Origin: Streptomyces niveus
GTDB taxonomy: Bacteria > Actinomycetota > Actinomycetes > Streptomycetales > Streptomycetaceae
Direction of reading: 5' to 3'
Assembly: GCF_002009175.1 (NCBI RefSeq)
Contig: NZ_CP018047.1
Location: 3,658,001 to 3,722,000 of the forward strand
Length of the DNA stretch: 64,000 nucleotides
Positions within the stretch are counted from its first letter, which is position 1. The number at the start of each line of letters is the position of its first letter. A program made the position numbers and the translations under genes. The notes beneath the pieces are model-generated. The model worked only from the letters and a program-made list of their open reading frames with translations. It was not told the origin of the DNA and did no database searches. Below, piece by piece: positions 52,335 to 61,371 of the stretch.

Positions 52335-54859
52335 GTCCTGCCCAGCCAGACGACCTTGTCCTGCTCGCCCTTGGGCAGAAGCCGGTACAGCCGCTGGTTC
52401 ACCGCGTCCAGGCCCTGCCGGTCGTTCGCCGCGATGGCCCGCTGCCCCTCCTGGATGAGCGGCCCCGCCTGGCCGGACGACCGGAGCATTTCCTGGAGCG
52501 TGTAGAAGAGCTTCACCGCCCAGTCGGGGCTGCGCCGCTCAAGTTCGAACAGCAGCAACCCCGTCCGGTCGATGAGCCCGCGGACGGCGACCGAGTCCTG
52601 CGCGTTGATCGCCTCGTCGGCCCGGCTCCGGATCGCGGCCAGCTCCTGCCGGTCGGCCGCGTCGCCGTGCTGACGCACGAGTTCGTCGGCCTCGGCGATC
52701 GCGGCCCGCAGGTCCTGTACGAGACCCGGCAGCCCCACCGCGTCCGCGATGTCGTCCAACTCGGCCTCAAGATCCCGCAGTCGCTCCTCCGCCGCTGCGG
52801 CGGCCCCGACATCCACGGTCGACGCGTCGACCTGGTCACGGGCGGTACTCACGGTGCGTTCCTCGTCGAGCTTGGCCAGCCGCCGCTCGGCGTCGGCCGA
52901 GCCCGTGTCCGCCACGAACCCGCGCAGCGCCCCCAGCCGCTCCTCCGCCTGGTCCAGCGACTTCCGCAGCTCCCCGGGATCCGTGGTCCGGATGTTGTCG
53001 AGGTCGATCTCGGCCTCGAACTGCGCCTGCACCAGCGGTACATCGGCGATCACCGTCACCATGCTGGACCTGTCGACCTCAACGGTCACCTCGACCTCGC
53101 TGCCGGCCGGCAGATCGATCCGGATGTCACGCGGCCGGATCTCCAGCATGCCCACGCCACGGTTGCGATCGGCCCGGCTGCGTTCGCCCTGGATGACCGG
53201 GATCCGGATCGTCGCGTCGGCGTCGGATCGGTGCAGGGCAGCCGACGTACGGAACACCTCACGCACCGAGGTCGGCAGAGTCGCGCCCTTGCGCAGCATC
53301 GGCGCGAAGACCTGCTCGGCGAGCTGGATGCCCAGCGAGTGCGCGAGCCGTACGCCGCCGAACTCCAGGTCGCGGTGGGTGATCGACAGGGTGTTGGAGG
53401 CCAGCTCGCACCGCGCGCCCGACGGATCGGTCAGCTCGACGGTGAACTTCGACGTGGTGTGCGGGTCGACGGCCACGTCGGTGACGAAGACGCCGTCCGC
53501 GTTCGGCGAGATGGCGGCGGAGCGGAACGGCGGCTGGCCATGGGGATTGTTCAGGGTCACCGTGTAGCCGGCCCAGTCCACCCCCGGCGAAGCCCCCGAC
53601 GCCGCAGCCCCCGAAGCCGAGTCCGAAGGCGACTCCGACGCACCGCGCAGGCGTCCGCCCACCGTGGGCTGGAGCGTGGTGACACTCGGCTCGTACGACA
53701 GCTCGACGGCGAACTGCCCCGCCGGCACCGGCGCCGACTTCGACTGCGGGATCCGCACGGTACTGGCGAAGATCGCCGCGCCGCGGGCGACGACCGTCGT
53801 CGGGTCGAGGCTGACGTCGAGTTCGATGCCGAGGCCGTGACGCGGGTCGGCCAGCCGTTCACGGAGCCCGGGGGAGAGCGTGACACCGCCGACGAGCAGC
53901 AGACGGTCGATGTCGTCCGGGCCGAGGGCCGCCTCGGCGAGCGCGTCGCGGCAGAGGTTGATCGCCCGTACGTAGAAGGGCTCGGCGACCGCGTCCAGTT
54001 CACCGCAGGTCAGGGTGTGTTCGAGGGTGAGGGGGTTGCCGGCGGCGTCGTTGAGTTCGATCAGCATGTCGACCTGGTCGCGCCGGGAGAGATGGATCTT
54101 CGCGTCCTCGGCCGCGCGCTTGAGCTTCGCGAAGTTCGCGCGCCACTGCGGGTTGTCCCTACGCATGTCCGTCAGACCCAGTTCGGCGGCGGCAGCGGGC
54201 ACCAGCAGCCGTTCGATCAGCGCCCAGTCGATCAGCTTGCCGCCGAGGTAGGGGTCTCCGGCGTGGTTGAGCACCCGGAGGTCGCCGTCACGCTTGCTGA
54301 CCAGAGCGGCGTCGAAGGTGCCGCCGCCGAAGTCGAACACCATCCAGTACGCGCGGTCGGTGGCGTCCTGGAAGCCGTACGCGAAGGCCGCCGCCGTCGG
54401 CTCCTGCACCAGCGGGCACGCGGAGGTGAATCCGGCCAGCTCGGCGGCCTCCATGGTGGCCTTGTTCTGGTTCAGGGCGAAGGCCGCGGGGACGGTGATC
54501 ACCGCCGACTCGGGCGGGGTGCCGCAGTGGTGGGCGGCGTCCGCGCGCAGTGACCGCAGAACCTCCGCCGACAGCTGCGGCGGGCTCAGGGAGACTCCGG
54601 CGGTGGTGAAGGTCTTCCGCGAGTCGGCGAGGCCCATCTCCAGCTTGAACTCGGCGGTGGCGTTCGCCGGATCGTGCTCCACGCGGTCGCGCGCGGCGCG
54701 GCCGACGTGGACCCTGCCCTCCTTGGGCATCCACACCGCCGAGGGCGTGATGTCCCAGCCGTCGTTGTTCTTGATGACGGAGACGGTGCCGCCCTCGACG
54801 ACGGCGATGGCGCTGTTGGTCGTACCCAGGTCGATACCGAAGTCGACGGTGTCACGCAT
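52331..54859 (-). CDS. Hsp70-family chaperone
   Basis: This 842-residue Hsp70 has an N-terminal ATPase: DLGTTNSAIAVV (10-21), a second phosphate loop VFDFGGGTFDAALVS near 180-194 and LVGGVTLSPGLRERL near 310-325. A beta-rich region (about 380-570) and a coiled-coil C terminus follow, in place of the usual lid. It is longer than DnaK (about 620). It sits just after a GrpE-like gene (8-base overlap, ATGCGTGA) in an operon with a kinase and FHA protein, so it is a dedicated, not general, chaperone. Confidence 0.9.
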   Translation of the reverse strand: MRDTVDFGIDLGTTNSAIAVVEGGTVSVIKNNDGWDITPSAVWMPKEGRVHVGRAARDRVEHDPANATAEFKLEMGLADSRKTFTTAGVSLSPPQLSAEVLRSLRADAAHHCGTPPESAVITVPAAFALNQNKATMEAAELAGFTSACPLVQEPTAAAFAYGFQDATDRAYWMVFDFGGGTFDAALVSKRDGDLRVLNHAGDPYLGGKLIDWALIERLLVPAAAAELGLTDMRRDNPQWRANFAKLKRAAEDAKIHLSRRDQVDMLIELNDAAGNPLTLEHTLTCGELDAVAEPFYVRAINLCRDALAEAALGPDDIDRLLLVGGVTLSPGLRERLADPRHGLGIELDVSLDPTTVVARGAAIFASTVRIPQSKSAPVPAGQFAVELSYEPSVTTLQPTVGGRLRGASESPSDSASGAAASGASPGVDWAGYTVTLNNPHGQPPFRSAAISPNADGVFVTDVAVDPHTTSKFTVELTDPSGARCELASNTLSITHRDLEFGGVRLAHSLGIQLAEQVFAPMLRKGATLPTSVREVFRTSAALHRSDADATIRIPVIQGERSRADRNRGVGMLEIRPRDIRIDLPAGSEVEVTVEVDRSSMVTVIADVPLVQAQFEAEIDLDNIRTTDPGELRKSLDQAEERLGALRGFVADTGSADAERRLAKLDEERTVSTARDQVDASTVDVGAAAAAEERLRDLEAELDDIADAVGLPGLVQDLRAAIAEADELVRQHGDAADRQELAAIRSRADEAINAQDSVAVRGLIDRTGLLLFELERRSPDWAVKLFYTLQEMLRSSGQAGPLIQEGQRAIAANDRQGLDAVNQRLYRLLPKGEQDKVVWLGRT

Positions 54860-55574
54860 GATCGGTCCTCTCGTGGTCCGAGCTGGACGGTGTTTCGCGG
54901 GCGGGGGCGGGGGCTGGGACAGGGGCGACGGCCGGAGCAGGGACGGTGGGAGCAGGGACGGCGTCCTCGGGCTCCGGTGCCGGCGCGGGTGCGGGATCGG
55001 AAACGGGCTCGGGCTCGGGCTCTGGTGCCGTCGCCGGCTCGGGCGCCGGAGGACAGCCGACGATCACCTGTCCCATCTGGATACGACGGCCGTGCAGATA
55101 GATCGTCGGCCTGATGGTCTCCAGGACCGTCTCGGCCGTCAGCGACGGATCCTCCTCGAAGGTCAGCGCCTCCAGCGACCGGCCGGTGTGGAACGCGTCG
55201 CCCTCGTGTTCCTGCACGAGCAGACCGGCGTCGTCCAGCGCCTCGCGGCACGACCGCAGATAGCGCCCGGTCTGCCGGGAGCGCGACGACGCCGCCTCCC
55301 CCTGACGGGTGAGCCTGCGCTGGGCACGCCAGAGATTCGTCGCGGCGTCGGCGAGCGCCTTCGCGTCCAACGAGTCCTCGGCGGGCGGCGGTTGAACAGC
55401 CGTGTCCGGCGCCGCCGTGCCGGCGGTCGCGGCCGACTCAGCCACCGACGCGAGCAGCCGCTCCAGCTCCTCGCGCGACGGTTCGTCCCACGGCGGCAGC
55501 GGCGCGATCCGGAACGCGCGGTGGTGCCGACGCTGCCGGAGATCCTCCCTCAGCCGGGACAGCCGCCCGCTCAC
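54852..55574 (-). CDS. GrpE-like nucleotide exchange factor
   Basis: This 240-residue protein has a helical N-terminal half and a GrpE-like beta domain (about 125-180). It contains LVQEHEGDAFHTGRSLEALTFEEDPSLTAETVLETIRPTIYLHGRRIQMGQVIVG, comparable to the canonical GrpE C terminus. The last 55 residues are Pro/Glu-rich. GrpE exchanges ADP from Hsp70, and the adjacent Hsp70 is the partner. The GTG at 55574 overlaps the kinase stop (GTGA) and has GGGGGGTGA upstream. A longer reading to 55595 is also open. Confidence 0.72.
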   Translation of the reverse strand: MSGRLSRLREDLRQRRHHRAFRIAPLPPWDEPSREELERLLASVAESAATAGTAAPDTAVQPPPAEDSLDAKALADAATNLWRAQRRLTRQGEAASSRSRQTGRYLRSCREALDDAGLLVQEHEGDAFHTGRSLEALTFEEDPSLTAETVLETIRPTIYLHGRRIQMGQVIVGCPPAPEPATAPEPEPEPVSDPAPAPAPEPEDAVPAPTVPAPAVAPVPAPAPARETPSSSDHERTDHA

Positions 55575-56692
55575 ATCATCACCCCCCGGCGCCACAGCGT
55601 GAGCTTGGACAGATACCGGTCGCGCAGGTACGGCGACAAGTTGACGGCCTCCTCCATGAGGTCGGCGGCGCGGTCGAGTTCCCCCGGCGAGCGAGCCAGT
55701 GCGAGTGCTTCTTCGGCCAGGCGTCGGGCCCGTTCCGTGGGTGGTCTGACGGGACGTCTGGTGGCGGGACCGGGCGGCTCACCCGTCGCCGGCGAGACCC
55801 CGGACGTACCGGAGTTGGGGACACCGGCCGCCGCGCCGGCCAGGGACTCCGCGCGCTCGCGCAGCGCGTCCGCGAGGAACTGGGCCGTCGCCGGCCTGTT
55901 CTGCGGGTCGAGTTCGAGGGTGGCCAGCACGATGCGGTCCAGGTCCGCGTCGACCTCGTCGTTGTAGCTGCTCGGCGGGAGCAGCGACCGGTTGAACCGC
56001 CCGAAGGAGAACGACGAGAACTCCTCGCCGCCCTGATGGAACGGGAAGCGGTTGGTCAGCAGCAGATACGCGATCACGCCGACCGACCACACGTCGCTGG
56101 CGCACGAATAGCCCTGGTTGCGCATCACTTCGGGTGCCATGAAGGCGTACGTCCCCTGGGCGCTGGCCAGATGCGTGAACGGGTCGGCGCGCTTGGCCAG
56201 CCCGAAGTCGCTGACCCGCACCCGCATGCCCGATCCGTCGTAACCGATCAGAACGTTGGCCAGGGTCACATCCCGGTGCACGATCGGCGGGTCCTGGTCG
56301 TGGGCGACGGCGAGACCGCTCGCGATCTGGGTCATCACCTCGGCGACCAGGTCCCTGGGCACCATCGACTTGTGTGCGGCGGCGAGCCGTTCGAGGCTGC
56401 CGCCGGCCACGTACTCCATCGTGAAGAAGCCCCGCAGCCCCTCCGGTGTGCGGACGGTGTTCGCGTCGAAGAGGCGGACGATGTTCGGGTGCCCGAGAGT
56501 CGACAGCAACCGCGCCTCGTCCAGCATCCGGCGCGTCTCCTCCAGGGACGCGACGCGCTTGAAGAGCTTCATCGCCTGCCAGCCGAGGTATTCGTGGCGC
56601 ACCCGGTGGACCTCGGCGAACGCCCCTTCGCCCAGCGGGCGGTCGATCACGAGTGTGTCGCTGACCCGGTCACCACTGACGAGCAGTGTCAT
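55571..56692 (-). CDS. cytosolic Ser/Thr protein kinase
   Basis: This 373-residue kinase has an N-terminal Hanks domain: glycine loop GEGAFAEV (21-28), Lys42, HRDVTLAN (139-146), DFG (162-164) and APE (186-188). Its C-terminal third (about 270-373) is a helical tail without membrane helix, PASTA or NHL repeats. It should phosphorylate an operon partner, and the adjoining FHA protein is the usual phosphothreonine reader. Start ATG overlaps the FHA stop (ATGA). The longer frame to 57289 is antisense noise over the FHA gene. Confidence 0.9.
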   Translation of the reverse strand: MTLLVSGDRVSDTLVIDRPLGEGAFAEVHRVRHEYLGWQAMKLFKRVASLEETRRMLDEARLLSTLGHPNIVRLFDANTVRTPEGLRGFFTMEYVAGGSLERLAAAHKSMVPRDLVAEVMTQIASGLAVAHDQDPPIVHRDVTLANVLIGYDGSGMRVRVSDFGLAKRADPFTHLASAQGTYAFMAPEVMRNQGYSCASDVWSVGVIAYLLLTNRFPFHQGGEEFSSFSFGRFNRSLLPPSSYNDEVDADLDRIVLATLELDPQNRPATAQFLADALRERAESLAGAAAGVPNSGTSGVSPATGEPPGPATRRPVRPPTERARRLAEEALALARSPGELDRAADLMEEAVNLSPYLRDRYLSKLTLWRRGVMM

Positions 56693-57588
56693 AGCCCTGA
56701 CGCCCCCTGTTCGCCCGTACTCCCCCCACCCGCCAGCACGTTGAGCCGGTAGCCGATCCCCGTCACCGTCTCCAGGATCCTCGGATTCGACGGATCCGCC
56801 TCGACGCAGCGGCGTACGGCCCGTACGACGCCCGCGATGTCGGCCCTGCTGTACGAGCGGTGCGGCGCCCATTCCTCGTGCGCGCCCCACAACGCCGTGA
56901 TCAGCTCGGCGTGTTCGCAGGCGACGGCCGCTCCGCTGGTGCTCCGCCCCGCCATGTAGCGCAGCAACTGGTGTCCCTGCGGCCGGAGTCCGGTGATCAG
57001 GGTCTCCTCGCCGTCCTCGTTGCGGTACGCCCGCGCGGCCACCCAGTCGTAGCGCAGGCACGGTCCGGTGTGGCGTACGTCGGACGGGGAACCGAACGGC
57101 GCCGGGCGGGTGGTGTGCGGGTCCAGGAAGGTCAACTCCCAGTACACCGGCTCCCCTTCGGGGTCCATGTCGCCGAGGATCAGCAGGGTGTCCCCGTGCT
57201 GTATGCGTTTGCGCGCCTGGAGCCGTTCGATGGTGTCGCCGTGCTTCAGCAGCGTTCCGTTGACGCTCGCGTTGTCCGTCACCGACCACATGCCGTCGGC
57301 GAAGTCGAGCGTGCAGTGCAGCCGGCCGACCCAGCGCTGTGGATCGGGTCCGAGTCCGACGTCGGGTGCCCGCTCCGGTACGGCACGGCCGATGGTCACC
57401 GACACGCCCGCCAGCTCGAAGACGGCCTGTGCCTTCTCCGGCGAACTGACCCGCAGAGCCGCCCCCTTGACCCCCACCACCCGTTTCTCCTCCATGGTCA
57501 TCATCGGTAGTCGTGCGCCGGACGGTCCTGTTCCGTCGGACCGGCCTGTTCCGTCGGACGGGCCTGTCCCGTCGGGCCGGCGGGTCAT
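56689..57588 (-). CDS. FHA-winged-helix regulator
   Basis: This 299-residue protein has an FHA domain (about 40-135) with VTIGRA, RLHCTLDF and NGTLLKHGD. An OmpR-type winged helix follows (about 190-285, SRADIAGVVRAVRRCVEADPSNPRILETVTGIGYRL). FHA binds phosphothreonine and the winged helix DNA, so phosphorylation by the next gene product may control DNA binding. The N terminus (1-27) is a TGPSDG-type repeat, encoded by repeated GTTCCGTCGGACC. The ATG overlaps the upstream stop as ATGA. Downstream ATGs at 57504 and 57495 are alternatives. Confidence 0.85.
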   Translation of the reverse strand: MTRRPDGTGPSDGTGRSDGTGPSGARLPMMTMEEKRVVGVKGAALRVSSPEKAQAVFELAGVSVTIGRAVPERAPDVGLGPDPQRWVGRLHCTLDFADGMWSVTDNASVNGTLLKHGDTIERLQARKRIQHGDTLLILGDMDPEGEPVYWELTFLDPHTTRPAPFGSPSDVRHTGPCLRYDWVAARAYRNEDGEETLITGLRPQGHQLLRYMAGRSTSGAAVACEHAELITALWGAHEEWAPHRSYSRADIAGVVRAVRRCVEADPSNPRILETVTGIGYRLNVLAGGGSTGEQGASGL

Positions 57589-59804
57589 CCGAGCCCGCCG
57601 GTGAATGTGCCGTCGCTCATGTAGGACAGGGCGCACATGGTGTATATCGGGCTGTCCTTGGCGTTCCACGTCCACCAGTCCTGAGCGGGATAGGTGACGT
57701 TCAGGGTCATGGTGCCCTGGTAGCCCTTCGTCTCTTCCGCGCACGCCGCCTTCGCCTTCACGTAGACGGTGTCGTTGCCGGGCCACTCACCGGTGCCGTC
57801 GGGGTACAGGACGGGGTACGCCACGATCTCGGCCCAATGGGGCTCCTCGCAGGGCACGATGGGGATAGCGACCGATTCGAGGGACAGGTCCTTCTTGGTC
57901 TGGACGCACGACCCCACGGGTGCGTTCTGCTCGATGCGCTGTCCGAACGTGCCCATCAGCGCCGGCTCGGTCGTGACCGGTACGTCCAGCCGCACCACGT
58001 CGTCCTCCGTCATGAACCGGTCGTCCGGCCAGTGCGCCACACACGTCGTGTACTCGTCCAGCGAGGGGCCCTGGGGGTCCCAGGCATCCTCGGGAGGGAC
58101 CGTGTAGGTCACCTTCAGCCCCTTCCCCTCCGAACCGAGCCGGGCCAGGGCGAGTTCGCACCGGAACCGGGCGAGGGCGCTCACCTGCTCCGCTCCCGGA
58201 TATTTCCCCGTCAGATACCTGGACGCGGTGTCCACCAGCAGTTCGTAGGCCACCACCTCGCCCCAGTGCGCCTCGTCGCACGGGACCACGTCCACCTCGC
58301 GTTCGCCGACCCGCCAGTCGGACTTGCTCCCGATGCACCCGCCCGGCCGGTCATTGTCCTCGACGTTCGCCGCCGAGACGACGACCGTGCCGCCCTGCGG
58401 CCGGTAGCTGTCGCCGCCACCGCCGTCGTCGTCGAAGGCCCCCACGATCTTCGCCACGATGAGGCCCAGGACGACGAGCAGCAACACGGCCCGGGCGAGC
58501 CTCCGCCCACGCCTGGGGCGCGTGCCGTACGACCCCGACCGAGCGCCCTGGAGACCGACGAGCATACGGTCGATCTCGTCGGTGCCCGGCCCCCCGGCCA
58601 ACTGGCGTCTGACGTTCAGCAGCAGGGTTCTGGCCGGGCCGATTTGCCCGGCGGCGACCAACTGGTCGACCTGGGTGCGGATTTGATTGAACGTCGTCAT
58701 CATGTCGCGCAGGCCGTCGCGGTTCGTCCTGACCGTCTGCTGGGTGACCGGGTCCGTCGCCAGTTCGGCCGCCGTACGGAACCATTTCGACGCGTTCAGG
58801 TTCGCGGCCGGACCGAGCCCGTCCGTGGCGGCGGTGGCGCAGTTGTTGAGCAGGACGGCGACATCGTTGCGGATGCTCGCGGTACGCCGGTGCCGGGCGT
58901 GCGGGACGAGCGACTCCAGCAGTGCCAGTGCCGGCAGGGCGTGGTCGTACACCTCGGCCGCGGCGCCGTCCCAGTTCCCCCCGTCCAACTGGGACGACGC
59001 CCGTTTCATGGTCGCGCGCAGCGACTCGTAGTGAGGCGCGGCGGCCTCTTCCAGCAGGTCGTCGACCGACCCGGAGGGTACGAGTGGCCAGTCGCGCGCC
59101 AGTTTGGCGAGCCGGAGGCGGTCGGCGGGCGCCGATGCCGCCGCGGCCAGCTCGATGAGCGGTTTGACGAGGGTGCCCGGCATCGCGTCGCGGAACGTGT
59201 CGATCACCGACTCGTCGAGCTGCCGGTCGTCCAGTACGGCGATACGGTGCCGCACGTGGTCCCAGAAGACGGCGCGCCTGAGCACCTGGCCCCAGAGCCG
59301 GGCGGCGTTGGACCAGAGCCGAACGGCTTCGTCGAGGTGGGGTCCTGCCGACACCGCGTCGTTCTCGACCTCCAGGTCGAGTGCGGCGCTGTGGGCGCGG
59401 ACGGCGGCGTCGTGGTCGTGGTGCAGGGTCTTCGGGCACGAGCAGGCGGTCGCGGTCCTGGCCGTCGTCGTTGCGGGGCCCGCGCCGTTCGGGGAACCGT
59501 CGGCGGCCTCGTCCCACAGCCAGAACAGCTCGTCCACCAGCCGGCGTCGCGGATCGCCGAGGATGCGGTCGAAGGCGCCGCGGACATCGTCGAGCCGGAC
59601 GGGGAGCGAGTGCCCGAGGTCGACGTCGGCGCCGAGCTCCAGTGCGGGGGTGATCCGCTGCTGACGCTGCCGCACGGCCCGCCGGTCGGCGTTCGTGGGC
59701 AGGCCGGTGACACGGAAGGCGTTGCGCCGGTACATCTGCGGACCTGCCGCCTCCAGCAGTCCAGCTGTCGTCTCGTCGATCACAGCACGCTCCGAATCGA
59801 CCAT
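57585..59804 (-). CDS. J-like domain protein with two septum-formation domains
   Basis: This 739-residue protein is the first gene of the operon. The N terminus (about 25-95) resembles a J domain: FRVTGLPTNADRRAVRQRQQR, then VRGAFDRILGDPRRRLVDELF. The HPD tripeptide that stimulates Hsp70 is absent. A helical middle follows, then one membrane helix (about 437-457) and two extracytoplasmic repeats like the actinobacterial septum-formation domain (PF13845), with GCIGSK...PCDEAHWGEVVAYELL and SCVQTK...PCEEPHWAEIVAYPVL. The ATG at 59804 has AGGGAC upstream; its stop overlaps the FHA start. Confidence 0.78.
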   Translation of the reverse strand: MVDSERAVIDETTAGLLEAAGPQMYRRNAFRVTGLPTNADRRAVRQRQQRITPALELGADVDLGHSLPVRLDDVRGAFDRILGDPRRRLVDELFWLWDEAADGSPNGAGPATTTARTATACSCPKTLHHDHDAAVRAHSAALDLEVENDAVSAGPHLDEAVRLWSNAARLWGQVLRRAVFWDHVRHRIAVLDDRQLDESVIDTFRDAMPGTLVKPLIELAAAASAPADRLRLAKLARDWPLVPSGSVDDLLEEAAAPHYESLRATMKRASSQLDGGNWDGAAAEVYDHALPALALLESLVPHARHRRTASIRNDVAVLLNNCATAATDGLGPAANLNASKWFRTAAELATDPVTQQTVRTNRDGLRDMMTTFNQIRTQVDQLVAAGQIGPARTLLLNVRRQLAGGPGTDEIDRMLVGLQGARSGSYGTRPRRGRRLARAVLLLVVLGLIVAKIVGAFDDDGGGGDSYRPQGGTVVVSAANVEDNDRPGGCIGSKSDWRVGEREVDVVPCDEAHWGEVVAYELLVDTASRYLTGKYPGAEQVSALARFRCELALARLGSEGKGLKVTYTVPPEDAWDPQGPSLDEYTTCVAHWPDDRFMTEDDVVRLDVPVTTEPALMGTFGQRIEQNAPVGSCVQTKKDLSLESVAIPIVPCEEPHWAEIVAYPVLYPDGTGEWPGNDTVYVKAKAACAEETKGYQGTMTLNVTYPAQDWWTWNAKDSPIYTMCALSYMSDGTFTGGLG

Positions 59805-60081
59805 GTCGAGGGTTGTCCCTCTGGAAAGTATGGCGATCCCGCGCGCCCTGCTCCATGGCAACTGAATGGAATTCACATGGTCAACGCCCCCTCCGCCGGG
59901 CCCGGTTGACCGATGAACCGGGGCTGGGCGAAGGGGGCGGGAGAGGTGGTGGAGATGGTGCGGAAGTTACGGGGCGGACGGCTACCGTCCGGTTGCCCGG
60001 AGCCTGCGTGCACGGGTCGGATGGTGTGCGTGTATCGGTGCGTGCGCGTATCGGTCGTCGGTGTCAGTCGTCGGCCGTCTG

Positions 60082-61167
60082 TCAGTCGTCGTGCACGTGC
60101 GTGGACGACGTGTCCTCCGGCGGCACCGTACGCCCACCGTCCCGCCCCGAGGCGATCACCGCCACCAGGACACCGATGATGGCCACGGCCGCCACCCGGC
60201 CCGTCAGACGCAGACCCCAGCCGGCCTTCGATCCGCGGTGCGCGCCCGCCGACGCGAGGCGTTCGGAGCGGCGGGCCGGGCGGAGGAGCCGGAGCAGGAA
60301 GAGGGCGGCGATGGGGAGTTGGAGCAGCCACACGGTGTTGCGGAAGGCTCCGTCGTACCAGACGTTCGTGCCGTACAGCAGCGTGTGCCACACGCTCAGG
60401 ATGTACACGACGAGCACGAAGCGGTGCAGGACGCGCCAGGTCTTCGGGCCGATGCGGTGGCGTACGTAGAAGAGCAGACCGAGCGGGATGGCGAGGTAGA
60501 GGGCGGCCTGGCCGATCGGCATGGCCCAGACGCCGGTGCCGGAGTTGTAGCCGCCGGGGATGAACGTCTCCAGTACGGCGGTGCCCACCCGTGAGGGCCA
60601 CGCGTCGGTGTCCTGATAGATCAACTCGGCGGCGAACAGCAGCGCGTGGGCGACGATGAGCGCGATCGTGTTGAGGCTGGTGGTGCGGTGCAGACGTTCC
60701 AGGCGTGGGCCGGAGAGCGGAAGGCGCGCGGGGCGCGGGCCGGAGAGCAGCAGTCCGATGATGACGGTGCCCCACGCCCAGAGCAGGGCGGACCAGCCGA
60801 ACGCCTGGCTGAGGTAGTACATCCAGAAGGCGCTCGTGTCCGCCATGAACGGCATGACCGTCAGGGTGGACGAGGCCTCCGACTTGATCCGTACGAAGAG
60901 GATGACGAAGACGGCGGCCGTCACGACCAGGGCGACCAGGCCGTCGAGCCAGCTCGCGCGGATGTCCGAACGGAGGGTGACGCGCGAGGGCGCGGCGGCG
61001 GTGGCACGGGCGGCGCTTCCGGCGGCGGCCGGGGCGACGTCCGGGGCCGGGCCGACGTCCGAGGCCGGGGACGGGGCCACGTCCGGGACCGGGGCGACGT
61101 CCGGGACCACGTCGGGGGCCGGGGTCTTCTCTGCGTCGGGCGTCACGGGCTCTGGGGGCGGATTCAT
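60082..61167 (-). CDS. ferric-reductase-like transmembrane protein
   Basis: This 361-residue protein has six to seven membrane helices and the ferric-reductase-like fold. Heme histidines can be placed at LERLHRTTSLN, IVAHALL, RVLHRFVLV and SVWHTLL. No flavin-binding domain follows, so it resembles YedZ/MsrQ-type or reductase membrane subunits. The N terminus (1-60) is a PDVAP repeat encoded by repeated GGGGCGACGTCC. The ATG has GGAGA upstream. It is divergent from the His-rich membrane-protein gene at 61372. Confidence 0.85.
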   Translation of the reverse strand: MNPPPEPVTPDAEKTPAPDVVPDVAPVPDVAPSPASDVGPAPDVAPAAAGSAARATAAAPSRVTLRSDIRASWLDGLVALVVTAAVFVILFVRIKSEASSTLTVMPFMADTSAFWMYYLSQAFGWSALLWAWGTVIIGLLLSGPRPARLPLSGPRLERLHRTTSLNTIALIVAHALLFAAELIYQDTDAWPSRVGTAVLETFIPGGYNSGTGVWAMPIGQAALYLAIPLGLLFYVRHRIGPKTWRVLHRFVLVVYILSVWHTLLYGTNVWYDGAFRNTVWLLQLPIAALFLLRLLRPARRSERLASAGAHRGSKAGWGLRLTGRVAAVAIIGVLVAVIASGRDGGRTVPPEDTSSTHVHDD

Positions 61168-61371
61168 CGGGCGGTCTCCGGTTCCGTCATCTTCCGTCGT
61201 ACGGATTGGTGCGCGGTCGTACTGTTGGAGGTGTCGGTGGCCGGACCCGATAAGTTCCCGAGGCCCTCATGTGAGCTGGATCACACCAACTCCTTGTCCT
61301 CGCATAGCGCGTGAACATCCGATGTATGCCCATCAGGTGGGCTTTCCCGACAGCCCTGTCACGCTGGCACC

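Noticed and set aside
52256..54553. A 765-codon plus-strand frame over the Hsp70 gene
   Set aside because: Antisense to an unmistakable Hsp70 and without recognisable protein features.
57513..59909. A 798-codon plus-strand open frame over the J-like/septum gene
   Set aside because: Shadow frame, caused by strong GC bias at third positions; the minus strand has a membrane helix and paired domains.
59873..60775. Minus-strand frame overlapping the ferric-reductase-like gene and the operon leader
   Set aside because: Out of frame with a clear membrane protein and Arg/His/Pro-rich without domain.
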